Below, in pieces: positions 16,563 through 26,471 of a DNA stretch of 64,000 nucleotides. Made by a program: the position numbers and the translations under genes. Under the pieces are notes generated by a model that was not told the DNA's origin, made no database searches, and saw only the letters and a program-made list of their open reading frames with translations. The DNA is taken from contig NZ_MIKB01000012.1 in assembly GCF_001730365.1 (NCBI RefSeq), forward strand, positions 1 through 64,000, given 5' to 3'. Source of the stretch: Enterococcus quebecensis (lineage in GTDB: Bacteria > Bacillota > Bacilli > Lactobacillales > Enterococcaceae). How positions within the stretch are numbered: the stretch's first letter is position 1; every line of letters starts with the position of its first letter.

Positions 16563-17909
16563 TTGGTGAAAGTAGTAATTATTGGGGCCTCGCATGGCGG
16601 TCTTCAGGCAGCATTAACATTAAAAAAATTAAATTCTCAAACTGAGGTTATTTTAATTGATAAGAGAAGTGAAGTCAGTTTTGTGTCAAGCGGGATTGTT
16701 TTGAGAATGAATCAAATGGTTGATGAACTGAATAAAGTAAGGTATCTTACTTCAGAAGAATTGATTGGTAAAGGTGTAGATGTGTTACTTAATGCTACAG
16801 TTACTACAATAAATCCAGACCAAAAAATAATTGTCTATCAAGATTCTCAAGGCAAAATACATGAAGTAAGCTATGAAAAATTGATTATTGCCACAGGTTC
16901 AAACCAATTTTCTACTAATCTAACACTGCCAAGTAAAGAGAAAGTTACTGTATTTAAAAACTATCCTAGTTCTGTGGAAGTGTTGGAAAAATTGGAAAAA
17001 GCAAAATCTATTTCAATTGTTGGTGGTGGATATATTGGAGTAGAGTTGTGTGATGCATTAAAAGATCTGGGAAAAGAAATTCATTTGATTGAAAGTGCTG
17101 ATTCAGTGCTTTTTCGTTATTTAGGAAAAGAAATTTCTTCAATTATTGAAGAAAAAATTAAAAAATCTGGAGTAATTCTTCATCTGAACGAAAGTGTTAT
17201 TGGATTTTCAGATGTTGAGGAAGAAATGTTTATAACGAAAACAACTAACGAAGAAATCAGAAATGATTATGTCATAGTTGCAGTGAATGCTCGTCCAGAT
17301 ACGTCTTTAGTAAAAGAATTCTTAGATTTAAAAGCAAATGGAACGATTCGTGTAAACGAACAGATGCAGACAAGTGATCCTGATATTTTTGCAGTAGGAG
17401 ATGTGATTGCTTATCCGGTTCGTAATAGTTATCGAAAATCATTTATTCCTTTGGTAAACAATGTTGTAAGGAGTGCCACTGTTGCAGCCGTGAACGTATT
17501 GGGTCACCCAATGAAATACAATATGACTCAAAAAACAACAGCAACTAAAATTTTCAACAACTATGTTGCTAGTACAGGTTTAACAGAGATAGAAGCAAAA
17601 TTTGAAGGAATTGAAGTCGAAAGTATTTTTTTAACATTGCCATGCCAGTTGCCTTATCTTGAATTGCAAGAAGAAGTACATATCAAAATGGTCTTCGAAA
17701 AAGGTACCCAAAAGTTGATCGGTGGTCAGTTGATGTCTGAAAAGGATATTACACAATCAATAAACACTCTATCTTTAGCAATCGACAAAGGAACAAGTTT
17801 GGAAGAATTGGTTACGATGGATTTTTATTTTAATCCAGCAATTAATCAACCAATGGATATTATCAGCCGAGCGGCATATGAATTTTTGATTGAAAAGTAC
17901 AGAGTATAA
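16563..17909 (+). CDS. NADH-oxidase/CoA-disulfide-reductase-like flavoprotein lacking the redox cysteine
   Basis: The 448-residue protein has the two-dinucleotide fold: FAD site VVIIGASHGGLQAAL at the N-terminus, ATGS near residue 112, NAD site SIVGGGYIGVELCDAL near residue 150, DIFAVGDV near residue 276, and a C-terminal dimerisation domain. In NADH oxidases and CoA-disulfide reductases the motif SFLSCGI holds the redox cysteine. Here it reads SFVSSGI, with serine at position 43. It therefore should not run the usual Cys-sulfenate chemistry. TTG 16563 lies seven bases after AAAGGAGAG; GTG 16566 is an alternative. It is divergent from the Mga-type regulator. Confidence 0.85.
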   Translation: MVKVVIIGASHGGLQAALTLKKLNSQTEVILIDKRSEVSFVSSGIVLRMNQMVDELNKVRYLTSEELIGKGVDVLLNATVTTINPDQKIIVYQDSQGKIHEVSYEKLIIATGSNQFSTNLTLPSKEKVTVFKNYPSSVEVLEKLEKAKSISIVGGGYIGVELCDALKDLGKEIHLIESADSVLFRYLGKEISSIIEEKIKKSGVILHLNESVIGFSDVEEEMFITKTTNEEIRNDYVIVAVNARPDTSLVKEFLDLKANGTIRVNEQMQTSDPDIFAVGDVIAYPVRNSYRKSFIPLVNNVVRSATVAAVNVLGHPMKYNMTQKTTATKIFNNYVASTGLTEIEAKFEGIEVESIFLTLPCQLPYLELQEEVHIKMVFEKGTQKLIGGQLMSEKDITQSINTLSLAIDKGTSLEELVTMDFYFNPAINQPMDIISRAAYEFLIEKYRV

Positions 17910-18174
17910 ATGTTTCATGACATAGTTTTACGTTAAATTTATTAAATAGAAGTTTAGACATAAGAATGATTAAAAGACATTCTATCTTCTTCTAATTTCT
18001 TTAAAAGAGGATAGAATTGATGCTCAAGTCTGCTCGGTTGTTTTAAGTCTAGTGGGGCTTTTTATTTTCAGGACTTGTTTGTACAATTTTAATATTATCT
18101 GAAAAAAAAGCAAATTACTTCTACTTATTATTATTTAAGCTTATAATAGAATAAAATTCTAGGGGGGATAGCCG

Positions 18175-18402
18175 ATGAAAGCAGAAGAAAAGAAATTTTA
18201 TGACTTCATAATAGATCGAACCAAAGCCGATCATCAAGAAGACATGAAGCATTTGCTAGCAGAATTGATGGAAAGAAAATCAACGGATAAACTCGATAAG
18301 ATGTATCTTATGAGTGTGGTCCCTAGAGCACTTTCTTATTTAGATCCTGATTCAGTTAATGAAGTGAAAAAAGTAGTATCAGATTATTCAGCAAAACTAT
18401 AA
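18175..18402 (+). CDS. Small hypothetical helical protein
   Basis: The protein of 75 residues is soluble, charged and mostly helical (KAEEKKFYDFIIDRTKADHQEDMKHLL by sight), with no signal peptide, cysteine or recognisable motif. It is likely real: it has AGGGGGGAT seven bases before the ATG, its own downstream terminator, and codon use like its neighbours. It stands alone between two gaps of about 250 bases, so context does not suggest a role. Confidence 0.7.
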   Translation: MKAEEKKFYDFIIDRTKADHQEDMKHLLAELMERKSTDKLDKMYLMSVVPRALSYLDPDSVNEVKKVVSDYSAKL

Positions 18403-18413
18403 GCTAAAAAAAT

Positions 18414-18452
18414 AAAGGCAAGCTGATTCATTTGGATGAGTTTGCCTTTTTT
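18414..18452 (+). terminator. Terminator after the 75-residue protein gene
   Basis: AAAGGCAAGCT..ATTCAT pairs with ATGAG..TTTGCCTTTT around a short loop, followed by T6. Confidence 0.8.
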
Positions 18453-18525
18453 AGAGTGTCAGGAAGAGCTGATAGTGGAAAATCACTTAATTGGTGTGTA
18501 ATAGTAAGTACATATTTTGAGATCT

Positions 18526-18553
18526 CTACGACAATTCAGGAAACTTGTCGTAG
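18526..18553. promoter_or_regulatory. Perfect 9-bp dyad upstream of yhgE, possible operator
   Basis: CTACGACAA and TTGTCGTAG face each other across 10 bases, about 90 bases before the yhgE start, with no T-run. A TetR/MarR-type operator is one reading; a leader hairpin is the other. Confidence 0.5.
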
Positions 18554-18641
18554 AAATAGACAAAAATCAGTTTTTTCATTTGTTATTGATAAAAAAGTTA
18601 TGCTAAAGTAAATCAGTCATTAAAAAGAATGGGTGAACAGA

Positions 18642-21308
18642 ATGAAACATATAAAAAATACATTGAAGTTATTTAAATTAGATTGGCAACGCATTTTTAA
18701 AAACCCAATCGCTACGTTTTTGATTATTGCACTGATGATTATTCCATCGCTTTATGCATGGTTCAATATCAAAGCTTTGTGGGATCCGTATGCGAACACA
18801 GGAGAATTGCCGATAGCAGTTTATAGCGATGATAAACCTGCAAGTTTTAAAGGCAAAGAAGTGAATATTGGTGATGAAGTGCTTAAAAATCTTCATGAAA
18901 ATAAGCAGTTAGGCTGGAAGTTTGTTGATTCAAAACAAGAATTGGATAAAGGGGTAAAATCTGGAAAGTACTATGCAGGTATTTATTTACCAAAAGACTT
19001 TTCTAAAGACCTATTAAGCTTTACCACTGGAGAGATCACAAAGCCTAAAATAGACTATTCAATCAATGAAAAGATTAATGCCATTGCACCAAAAATTGCA
19101 GACAAAGGCGCATCTTCTTTGCAAGCACAAATCACAGATCAATTTATTCAAACAGCTAGCAGTACATTAGTTAGTGTGTTTAATGAAATTGGGTATAATC
19201 TAGATTCTAATTTAGTCAGTATCACAAAAGTAAGAAACATGATTCTTTCAACAGATGAAAATATTAATCAAATTGATAAATATACACAAGAAGTTGTAGC
19301 ACTTCATGGAAAAATACCCGAGTTAAAAACAAAATTAGGTAAAGCCAATGAGTTTGTGGGATACCTTCCTCAAGTGGATGCCTTAGGTGCAAAACTAGTC
19401 GATCTAAATGATAAAATGCCGACCATCAAAGAGCAGGCGAAAGTTATATTAACACTGCAGGAGAAAATACCTGAAATCCAAAATGCTGGTAAACAATTAG
19501 CAATGATCGATGAAGATTTCGCTTCTGTTGAACAAACAATGAATGAAGGAATAAATGAAGCAAAACAAGGCTTGCTGATTATTCAAGGCGTTCAAGGTGC
19601 ATTGCCGGAGATTCAAAAATTAGGTGATCAAGCGGACAGTCTAGCAACTGCAACGTCTGAAGGTGCTGCAAAATTACAAGAAGCATTGCCGGGTATCACT
19701 AGTAGCATGAAAGTAACACTCCAAGCAATTTCAACCATTAGTTCGAGTGTTGCCTCTGTCGTTGAGCAATTGCGGAACAATCATTTGACACCAGAAGAAC
19801 GCGAAGTATTAAAACAACAGCTATCTGATAGCTTAGGGCGTCAACAAGCTGTCATTCAACAACTGATCCAAACCATGACTCAGATTCAAGAAGCTGCTGG
19901 AAATCAAGAGTTACAGCCGACCATTGCTAAACTGAATACAGTTAACAACATGATCTCAGTTTTAAAAGCTAAAGTTGATAGTTTGGATGTAAATGCAATT
20001 ACTGATGCCGATTTAGAAGCGATTCAAAATACTGCAAATGATATTGCAGCAACTGCTGGAAGTATTGATGTTGATGCAGTTTCAACAATGGTCAATAATA
20101 TTTTAACTAAATTAATCAGCACCATTAGTACGGCACAAGATCTGCTGAATAAAGCAAAACAAATTGATTTTGCTGCGTTACTAAGTTCAACGGAAGCAAC
20201 TGTATCTAACGCAATTGGAATTTTAGAAAAATACCAAGCGGAATTACCCGCAATCAAACAAGAAATCCATGATGCGAATGTTCTATTGAACGGTCATATG
20301 GATACGATTGTAAATGGCATTAATAAAGGAGCCGATTTATATAATAATGAATTACCAGTTATCCAAGAAAAATTAGGGTTAGCTGCCTCGTTCATTCAAA
20401 ATGACTATCCAGGAATTAAAGAAAACATTACTGGTACATTAAAAACAGTGAACGAAAAAATGCCAGATCTGGAAGCCGCTTTGGATAAAGCGAATGACTT
20501 AATCCAAAATGACTGGCCAAATATCAAATCAGGGCTCCATAAAGCCGCAGAAGCAATTCGCAAAGGGGAAAAGGATGTTGACCTTGGCGAAGTTATAAAA
20601 CTGCTTAAAATGGATGCTACAGCTGAAAGTGACTTCTTTACGAAACCAGTAGAAATTGCTGAGAATAAAATTTATCCAATTGCTAATAATGGATCTGCTA
20701 GTACACCATTTTATACAGCACTTTGTTTATGGGTAGGAGCTGTTTTATTTTCAAGTGTTGCTACAACTGATTTTTATCTAGACGAAAAAGACCGCGGGAA
20801 ATATTCAAAACGGGAACAATTTTCTGCGAGAATGATGACTTTCTTAGTGATGGGGTTGGCACAAGCCTTGATTGTTACTCTAGGAAATTATTTCTTATTA
20901 GGTGTAGACGTAAGACAACCGGTTTATAGTGTGTTGTTTGCCTTGTTAATTGGTTTTTCTTTTATGATGATGGTGTATGTACTAGTAGGACTTTTTGGAA
21001 ATGTAGGTAAAGGTGCTGCGATTATTATCTTAGTTCTCTCCATTTCTGGAGGAGGAGGGAATTATCCCATCCAAGTTTCTGGAAAATTCTTCCAATTTAT
21101 TAATCCATTTTTACCATTTACCCATGCAGTGAATTTACTGAGGGAGTCTGCTGGAGGAATCTATTGGCCGAACGCTTGGAAAGCGATCATTATTTTAGCT
21201 ATGATCAGTATCGTTTTCTGTGTATTAGGGATTTTCTTATATCCATTTATTGAAGAAAAGACGAAAAAATTGGCAAATGTTTCTCATGAAAGTCGTATTT
21301 TCCATTAA
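18642..21308 (+). CDS. YhgE/Pip-family membrane protein (phage infection protein type)
   Basis: The 888-residue protein has the Pip layout. One N-terminal membrane segment with the conserved [23 protein letters not shown] is followed by about 600 extracellular residues of helical, Ala/Gln/Leu-rich coiled-coil. A C-terminal ABC-2-type block of about five membrane segments follows (from about residue 680, including [18 protein letters not shown]). In Lactococcus, Pip is a phage receptor; related proteins take part in export of type VII-like or envelope factors. The ATG at 18642 is preferred over GTG 18633 because GGGTG lies between them, though neither has a strong ribosome site. A dyad (18526-18553) may control it. 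Confidence 0.85.
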   Translation: MKHIKNTLKLFKLDWQRIFKNPIATFLIIALMIIPSLYAWFNIKALWDPYANTGELPIAVYSDDKPASFKGKEVNIGDEVLKNLHENKQLGWKFVDSKQELDKGVKSGKYYAGIYLPKDFSKDLLSFTTGEITKPKIDYSINEKINAIAPKIADKGASSLQAQITDQFIQTASSTLVSVFNEIGYNLDSNLVSITKVRNMILSTDENINQIDKYTQEVVALHGKIPELKTKLGKANEFVGYLPQVDALGAKLVDLNDKMPTIKEQAKVILTLQEKIPEIQNAGKQLAMIDEDFASVEQTMNEGINEAKQGLLIIQGVQGALPEIQKLGDQADSLATATSEGAAKLQEALPGITSSMKVTLQAISTISSSVASVVEQLRNNHLTPEEREVLKQQLSDSLGRQQAVIQQLIQTMTQIQEAAGNQELQPTIAKLNTVNNMISVLKAKVDSLDVNAITDADLEAIQNTANDIAATAGSIDVDAVSTMVNNILTKLISTISTAQDLLNKAKQIDFAALLSSTEATVSNAIGILEKYQAELPAIKQEIHDANVLLNGHMDTIVNGINKGADLYNNELPVIQEKLGLAASFIQNDYPGIKENITGTLKTVNEKMPDLEAALDKANDLIQNDWPNIKSGLHKAAEAIRKGEKDVDLGEVIKLLKMDATAESDFFTKPVEIAENKIYPIANNGSASTPFYTALCLWVGAVLFSSVATTDFYLDEKDRGKYSKREQFSARMMTFLVMGLAQALIVTLGNYFLLGVDVRQPVYSVLFALLIGFSFMMMVYVLVGLFGNVGKGAAIIILVLSISGGGGNYPIQVSGKFFQFINPFLPFTHAVNLLRESAGGIYWPNAWKAIIILAMISIVFCVLGIFLYPFIEEKTKKLANVSHESRIFH

Positions 21309-21331
21309 AGATAAGTGATATATCAGATAAA

Positions 21332-21376
21332 AAAGATTGAGGCAGTCCTTTTATAAGGATGTTTCAATCTTTTTTG
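21332..21376 (+). terminator. Terminator after yhgE
   Basis: AAAGATTGAGGCAGTCCTT pairs with AAGGATGTTTCAATCTTT with a few mismatches, followed by T6. Confidence 0.85.
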
Positions 21377-21545
21377 CTAAAGTTACGACTTCAAGGTGCA
21401 CCTAATAAAAAAACAAAGATCTCCGATCAATCAACTTGGGTTGTGCTAAACAATAAAAAGTCACTAAAAAACAAAAGGTTTTACTATACAAAGAATTGAA
21501 ATCATTTTATAGTGTTAAGAATGCTAAAACGAGGTAGGGATTGTT

Positions 21546-22709
21546 ATGATAAATGTTTTAATTAATCATTTTGAAAAGAGACAACAAAAAAAATCAGATA
21601 TTCGAACAGCATTTGGTGTTTTTGCCGGAGTTATCGGCTTATTATCTAACATGTTGCTTTTTGTAAGTAAGTTATTGATTGGTTTGGTTTCAGGAAGTGT
21701 ATCGATCATGGCAGATGCGATGAATAATTTATCGGATACGATTTCTTCTGTTTTGACTTTAGTGGGCTTTCATATAGCAGGGAAACCAGCGGATAAAGAA
21801 CATCCTTATGGACACGAACGTTTTGAATATATTAGTGGAATGTTGGTTTCATTGTTGATTACGTTTGTCGGCTTTCAATTTTTTATGACATCGATCGATC
21901 GAATCATAGAACCGCAAAGCATCAAAGTGACGCCAGTGATCTTGATAGTATTGTTAGTTTCTATCTTTATTAAAGTTTGGCAAGGTGTTTTTTATCAACG
22001 GGTTGCTAAAAAAATTGATTCTAATACGTTGGTTGCAACCGCTAAAGATAGTTTTAATGATGTATATACGACGGTTGCCGTTTTAGTTTCAGCATCTGTA
22101 GAAGGGATTACTGGTCTTAAAATCGATGGATATGTGGGGCTGTTGATTGCTTGTTACATTATTTATAGCGGTCTGCAGTTGATTCGGGAATTTGTGAATG
22201 AGTTGATGGGAATAAGACCCGATCAAGCAGCTATTGATGAAATGAAGGGATATCTATCTTCTGTTCCAGAAATTGTTGGTTATCATGATTTATTGATCCA
22301 TCAATATGGGCCCAATAAGACATTTGCGTCAGTCCACATTGAAATAGATGATCGTTGGAATTTAACGCAGGCTCATGAAACGATAGATGAGATTGAGAAT
22401 AAATTTAAAGAACAATTAGGTGTTGATCTAGTTTGTCATATTGATCCAGTAAACTTGTACGATCAAACACAGCAGTTCATTCATCAAGAACTGAAAAAAA
22501 TTATTAAAGGAATCAATAGCGAATTAAAAGGTCATGATATTCGTTTGGTTCATCATGGTGGGAAACCTCGTATATTGTTTGATTTGGTTGTTCCAAACGA
22601 TTTTAAAGCAACAGATCAAGAATTAAAAATACGTATTCAAGAACAAGTTTATAGAAAAATTGGTGATTATACAGTTGAAGTGACATTTGATCACAATTAT
22701 TTGTTATGA
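21546..22709 (+). CDS. Cation diffusion facilitator family transporter
   Basis: The 387-residue protein is a CDF divalent-metal/proton antiporter. It has six membrane segments with the metal-site residues in ADAMNNLSDT (about residue 56) and AKDSFNDVYTT (about residue 164), the conserved HPYGHERFEY between TM2 and TM3, and a cytoplasmic C-terminal domain extended by about 80 residues compared with short CDFs. The Asn/Asp pattern in TM2 and the Asp-x3-Asp pattern in TM5 are compatible with Mn2+ or Zn2+; I cannot set the ion. The ATG follows GAGGTAGGGA. It stands alone. Confidence 0.9.
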   Translation: MINVLINHFEKRQQKKSDIRTAFGVFAGVIGLLSNMLLFVSKLLIGLVSGSVSIMADAMNNLSDTISSVLTLVGFHIAGKPADKEHPYGHERFEYISGMLVSLLITFVGFQFFMTSIDRIIEPQSIKVTPVILIVLLVSIFIKVWQGVFYQRVAKKIDSNTLVATAKDSFNDVYTTVAVLVSASVEGITGLKIDGYVGLLIACYIIYSGLQLIREFVNELMGIRPDQAAIDEMKGYLSSVPEIVGYHDLLIHQYGPNKTFASVHIEIDDRWNLTQAHETIDEIENKFKEQLGVDLVCHIDPVNLYDQTQQFIHQELKKIIKGINSELKGHDIRLVHHGGKPRILFDLVVPNDFKATDQELKIRIQEQVYRKIGDYTVEVTFDHNYLL

Positions 22710-22811
22710 ATGTTATCTTAATTATATTAAAAAAGTGAATTATTTTTGTTTTTTCTCAAAAAACATCTAAAATTAGTTATTTTAACTAAAAATTTGAAAA
22801 AAACTCCCTTC

Positions 22812-22843
22812 CCTAACATGTTAACATAGGTATGTATGTTAGG
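22812..22843. promoter_or_regulatory. Inverted repeat overlapping the ribosome binding site of the next gene
   Basis: CCTAACAT (22812-22819) pairs with ATGTTAGG (22836-22843), whose last bases are the start of the TTAGGAGGAG ribosome site for the gene at 22855. In RNA the stem would mask part of the site; in DNA it could be an operator. Confidence 0.45.
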
Positions 22844-22854
22844 AGGAGTTGTAA

Positions 22855-23181
22855 ATGGATATAAATTTATTAGTTATTCTATATTTAATGGTTGTTGTAA
22901 TCGTTGTTTTGACTTTGGTCACGGTAAGAGATAAACAATTAATACAAAATTTGTTGGTGAAAAAAGATAAGCAACAAGAAGAAATAATGGATTTAAAGTT
23001 GGAGAAAGTCCGTTTAAAACATATAATAAAAATGCAGGATGAAACAATTTCTCATATGCTGAATTCAAATGCCCACTACCACAAACAGTTAGGACAACCA
23101 AAGAGTTATTCATTAGAAGAACCAATTGTTCAAGAGTGGCATCTAGATGAATTAAGAAGTATGAATCAAGACTACTATTGA
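22855..23181 (+). CDS. Small single-pass membrane protein, unknown function
   Basis: The 108-residue protein has an N-terminal hydrophobic segment (residues 4-24, ILYLMVVVIVVLTLVTV). It continues as a charged, probably coiled-coil helix (KKDKQQEEIMDLKLEKVRLKH) and an acidic tail ending QDYY. I do not recognise a family. Strong AGGAGG and a following terminator support it as a real gene. It stands alone, and its ribosome site lies in an inverted repeat. Confidence 0.7.
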   Translation: MDINLLVILYLMVVVIVVLTLVTVRDKQLIQNLLVKKDKQQEEIMDLKLEKVRLKHIIKMQDETISHMLNSNAHYHKQLGQPKSYSLEEPIVQEWHLDELRSMNQDYY

Positions 23182-23190
23182 TCAAAAAAA

Positions 23191-23234
23191 AGACTGGCCG
23201 AAATAGCTTGGAGATTTTGAGCTAGTCCTTTTGT
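23191..23234 (+). terminator. Imperfect terminator-like hairpin
   Basis: AAAAGACTGGC pairs with GAGCTAGTCCTTTT. It is the first of two in the 361-base gap 23182-23542; the stronger one is at 23291. Confidence 0.5.
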
Positions 23235-23290
23235 GATAAGAAATCGTTCTTTCTATTATTACTTGGATCATAGACATTGGTCTAATAATG

Positions 23291-23328
23291 AAAAAGGCAC
23301 AGACTGCATAAAAGTCTGTGTCTTTTTT
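23291..23328 (+). terminator. Terminator
   Basis: AAAAAGGCACAGACT pairs with AGTCTGTGTCTTTTT with one mismatch and ends in T6. The rest of the gap holds the kimA promoter. Confidence 0.8.
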
Positions 23329-23445
23329 ATTATCCATGGAACGCTAAAACAAACGCAATGAATTAAAGAAAATCAAGGGTCTGAGAATTTCTTTAATAGA
23401 AAAAGAGGAAGGGATGAATATTTAAATAGTTCAATAAGTAAATAA

Positions 23446-23474
23446 TTGACAATTTTAGACTAGAAGCGTAGCAT
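23446..23474 (+). promoter_or_regulatory. Promoter for kimA
   Basis: A consensus TTGACA (23446-23451) lies 17 bases from TAGCAT (23469-23474). The leader of about 60 bases to the GTG start is too short for a ydaO-type c-di-AMP riboswitch. Confidence 0.6.
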
Positions 23475-23542
23475 ATGTGATTGTTTATGGAAAAATACGT
23501 GCTTTTTTCTAAAAAAAATCAAAGAAGGAGAGGGTTAAAAAA

Positions 23543-25366
23543 GTGGATTATTTAAAACGATTGTTCATCGGAAAGCCACTAAAATCTGCTGAAAATGATG
23601 AGCATAAATTAAGTCGATTTGCGGCATTGGCGTTGTTGTCATCTGATGCATTATCGTCAATTGCTTATGGGACAGAACAAATTGTTGTCGTGCTAGTTAC
23701 TTTATCCGCTGCTGCCATTTGGTATTCGTTGCCAATTGCTGCTTTTGTCATTATTTTACTTATTTCATTAACATTATCTTATAGGCAAATTATTCATGCG
23801 TATCCTCATGGCGGCGGTGCTTACGTAGTAAGTAGTGAAAACTTAGGGAAAAATGCAGGTTTAATCGCAGGAGGTTCTTTATTGGTGGACTATATGTTAA
23901 CTGTTGCGGTTTCAGTTTCTGCTGGTGCTGATGCAATTATTTCAGCAGTACCTGCGTTATACGGGCATCAAGTAGCTATTTCTATTGGTATTGTTTTATT
24001 GATTATGTTGATGAATCTAAGGGGATTACGAGAATCGGCAAGCTTTTTGATGTTACCTGTGTATAGTTTTATCGCAGTTATTACATTGCTGATTGTTACT
24101 GGTTTATTTAAAATCGTGACAGGTGCCGTTCCTCTCCACGCAACGGCAATTCCGGGAGCCGTAGTACCTGGTATTACGATTGCCTTGATCTTACGAGCTT
24201 TTTCATCTGGTTCCTCTTCTTTGACCGGTGTAGAAGCAATTAGTAATGCAGTGCCTTTTTTTAAAAAGCCTAGAGCGAAAAATGCAGCTGGCACGTTAGC
24301 ATTGATGGCTGGAATTTTAGGTTTTTTCTTTGTAGGAATTACCTTTATCAACTATTGGTATGGAATCGTACCTCAAACAGAAGTCACTGTGTTGGCTCAA
24401 ATCGGAAAAGCTGTATTTGGTCAGAATCTGCTTTACTATATACTGCAGTTTACAACAGCTTTGATTTTGGCTGTAGCAGCTAATACGGGATTTTCAGCCT
24501 TTCCAGTTTTGGCATATAACTTAGCGAAAGACAAGTTTATGCCTCATATGTATATGGATCGTGGAGACCGTTTAGGTTATTCTAATGGAATCTTGACTTT
24601 GGCAGCAGGCTCTGTTTTCTTGTTGTTGATCTTTCAAGGGTCAACAGAACGACTAATTCCGTTGTATTCGATTGGCGTATTTATTCCATTCGCTTTATCT
24701 CAGACAGGGATGGTTATCAAATGGCGAAAAGAAACAAAGAAATGGTTAACCAAATCAATCGCCAATATTGTTGGAGCATTCATTTCCTATGGGATTATTG
24801 TTATTTTGTTCTTGTATCGTTTAGGTGATATTTGGCCATTCTTTATTATTATGCCTGTCTTGATCTTTATTTTCTACAGTATCCATGCTCATTATCAAAA
24901 TGTAGCGGAACAATTACGCTTGGAAGAAAAAGTGAAACAGCAAAAATTTTATGGAAATACCGTCATAGTTTTAGTAGGAAATGCAACTCAGGCAAACGTG
25001 GGAGCAGTCAATTATGCCCGCTCAATTGGTGACTATGTCGTTGCTATGCATGTATCATTAGATGAAAATATTGAAAAGGAAAAAGAGATCGAAGCAGAGT
25101 TCAAAAAACATTTTCCAGATATTCGTTTTTCTGTCGTTCATTCTTCTTACCGCTCAATAACTAATCCAATTTTGCGTTATGTTGATATCGTTAGTAAAAA
25201 TTCTGCAAAAAGGAATTATACAACGACTGTTTTGATTCCACAATTTGTTCCTAATAGACGATGGCAAAATATTTTGCATAATCAGACTAGTTTACGTTTA
25301 CGTCTGCGTTTATCTTGGCGAGAAAATATTGTTGTTTCGACATTTAGTTATCGTTTGAAGAAGTAG
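23543..25366 (+). CDS. kimA: KimA-type potassium importer (APC superfamily)
   Basis: The 607-residue protein agrees with Bacillus subtilis KimA (YdaO) over its whole length as I recall it: IGKPLKS at the N-terminus, LSSDALSSIAYGTEQI near residue 32, the GGGAY loop near residue 91, GGSLLVDYMLTVAVSVSAGADAI, RAFSSGSSSLTGVEAISNAVPFF, AANTGFSAFPVLAYN and DRGDRLGYSNGI. A cytoplasmic C-terminal domain ends in FVPNRRWQNILHNQ. KimA is a high-affinity K+/H+ symporter inhibited by c-di-AMP. The start is GTG 23543 behind AAGGAGAGGG. The Bacillus gene sits under a c-di-AMP riboswitch; I see none here, only a short leader. Confidence 0.88.
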   Translation: MDYLKRLFIGKPLKSAENDEHKLSRFAALALLSSDALSSIAYGTEQIVVVLVTLSAAAIWYSLPIAAFVIILLISLTLSYRQIIHAYPHGGGAYVVSSENLGKNAGLIAGGSLLVDYMLTVAVSVSAGADAIISAVPALYGHQVAISIGIVLLIMLMNLRGLRESASFLMLPVYSFIAVITLLIVTGLFKIVTGAVPLHATAIPGAVVPGITIALILRAFSSGSSSLTGVEAISNAVPFFKKPRAKNAAGTLALMAGILGFFFVGITFINYWYGIVPQTEVTVLAQIGKAVFGQNLLYYILQFTTALILAVAANTGFSAFPVLAYNLAKDKFMPHMYMDRGDRLGYSNGILTLAAGSVFLLLIFQGSTERLIPLYSIGVFIPFALSQTGMVIKWRKETKKWLTKSIANIVGAFISYGIIVILFLYRLGDIWPFFIIMPVLIFIFYSIHAHYQNVAEQLRLEEKVKQQKFYGNTVIVLVGNATQANVGAVNYARSIGDYVVAMHVSLDENIEKEKEIEAEFKKHFPDIRFSVVHSSYRSITNPILRYVDIVSKNSAKRNYTTTVLIPQFVPNRRWQNILHNQTSLRLRLRLSWRENIVVSTFSYRLKK

Positions 25367-25373
25367 CAGTAAA

Positions 25374-25417
25374 GTCGTAAGATTGTTCATTATTTGAATG
25401 ATTTTACGGCTTTTTTA
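25374..25417 (+). terminator. Terminator after kimA
   Basis: GTCGTAAGATTGTTCA pairs with TGAATGATTTTACGGC around a short loop with a few mismatches, followed by T6. Confidence 0.85.
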
Positions 25418-25508
25418 TTTCCTGTAAAAAGGTAATGTTATTCTTTTTTTTTGAAAGAAGTTATAATCGTATTTAAGTGAAAATAAATTGAGTTAGATGG
25501 GAGTAAAT

Positions 25509-26411
25509 ATGTCAGTTAAAATTTTGTGGGAGTTAGGAGAGATTTATACGACTCCTTTAGATTGGTTTTTAGTTTTATTAGGAATGGCGTATAGTTACTA
25601 TTTGCAAGGAAGTTTTTTCAATTGGCGAATTCTTATTTTTTTAGTGATCTTATTTTTGTACCACATCACCATGAACACGTTTAATAATTATATGGACTAT
25701 AAAAATGCAAAGGATGACGATTATAAAAAGCAAACGAGTACACTCAGTAAGTGGAATCTTTCTTTAAAGACAGTCAAAAAAACGTACTTAATTTTTCTTA
25801 GTCTTTCTTTAGTTTTTGGTGCTATTTTGGTTTTTAGTACAGATGTCTTGGTGTTAATCTTAGGTATTCTGGGTTATTATGTTGGATTTGGTTATTCTTA
25901 TGGCAAAAGACCAATCAATAGTTTACCGATTGCTGAAACCATTCCTGCTATGTTAAGTGGGTTTATGATTCCGATTATAAGTGCTTATTTAGCGAATTAT
26001 GGAGAGGTTAAAATGACTTTTCATTCTCTTGGGGCAATGTTAATTGCTTTCTTACCGATGTTTTTCTGTATGTTTAATAATTTATTGGCAAATAATACAT
26101 GTGATCTTGAAGAAGATATCAAGAATGGACGAAGAACGCTAGTTTACTATATTGGAAAGAGAAATAGTGTGTATTTACTTAGTCTTTTGACCTGTTTAAG
26201 CTATGCTGCTATTATAGTGGCAGTTTATTTTAAGCAAGCACCACAATTAACATTGGGGATGATTCTCCTACTGCCTGTGACGTTAGGCATGTTACGTCCA
26301 TATTTTAAACAGCAAATAAAAAAACAAACCTTTCCTCTTGTGCTTAAAGGGATGTCTTTAATAATGCTAGGTTATCCTATTGTTTATTTGATTGGGGCTT
26401 GTATTAAGTGA
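25509..26411 (+). CDS. UbiA-family prenyltransferase, MenA-like
   Basis: The 300-residue membrane protein has about eight hydrophobic segments and the two Asp-rich prenyl-diphosphate motifs of the UbiA family: NTFNNYMDYKNAKDDD near residue 58, and NNLLANNTCDLEEDIKNGR near residue 195. The second closely resembles MenA, which attaches the polyprenyl chain to 1,4-dihydroxy-2-naphthoate for (demethyl)menaquinone. Enterococci make demethylmenaquinone, so menA is plausible, but no other men gene is present here. The start at 25509 has TGGGAG upstream; the ATG at 25497 lies before that site. The gene faces the osmoprotectant operon across the tandem array. Confidence 0.82.
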   Translation: MSVKILWELGEIYTTPLDWFLVLLGMAYSYYLQGSFFNWRILIFLVILFLYHITMNTFNNYMDYKNAKDDDYKKQTSTLSKWNLSLKTVKKTYLIFLSLSLVFGAILVFSTDVLVLILGILGYYVGFGYSYGKRPINSLPIAETIPAMLSGFMIPIISAYLANYGEVKMTFHSLGAMLIAFLPMFFCMFNNLLANNTCDLEEDIKNGRRTLVYYIGKRNSVYLLSLLTCLSYAAIIVAVYFKQAPQLTLGMILLLPVTLGMLRPYFKQQIKKQTFPLVLKGMSLIMLGYPIVYLIGACIK

Positions 26412-26471
26412 ACAGAGGTAATTTAAAGTGAACGAATAAAAAGTGAGTAAGAATGTGAAGTGGTTTTTACT

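Noticed and set aside
17985-18065. Terminator and small RNA after the flavoprotein gene
   Set aside because: ATTCTATC/GATAGAAT pairs over a long loop, and the T5 further on has no good stem, so the call is too weak.
23475-23542. ydaO-type c-di-AMP riboswitch upstream of kimA
   Set aside because: The leader is too short and shows none of the conserved blocks.
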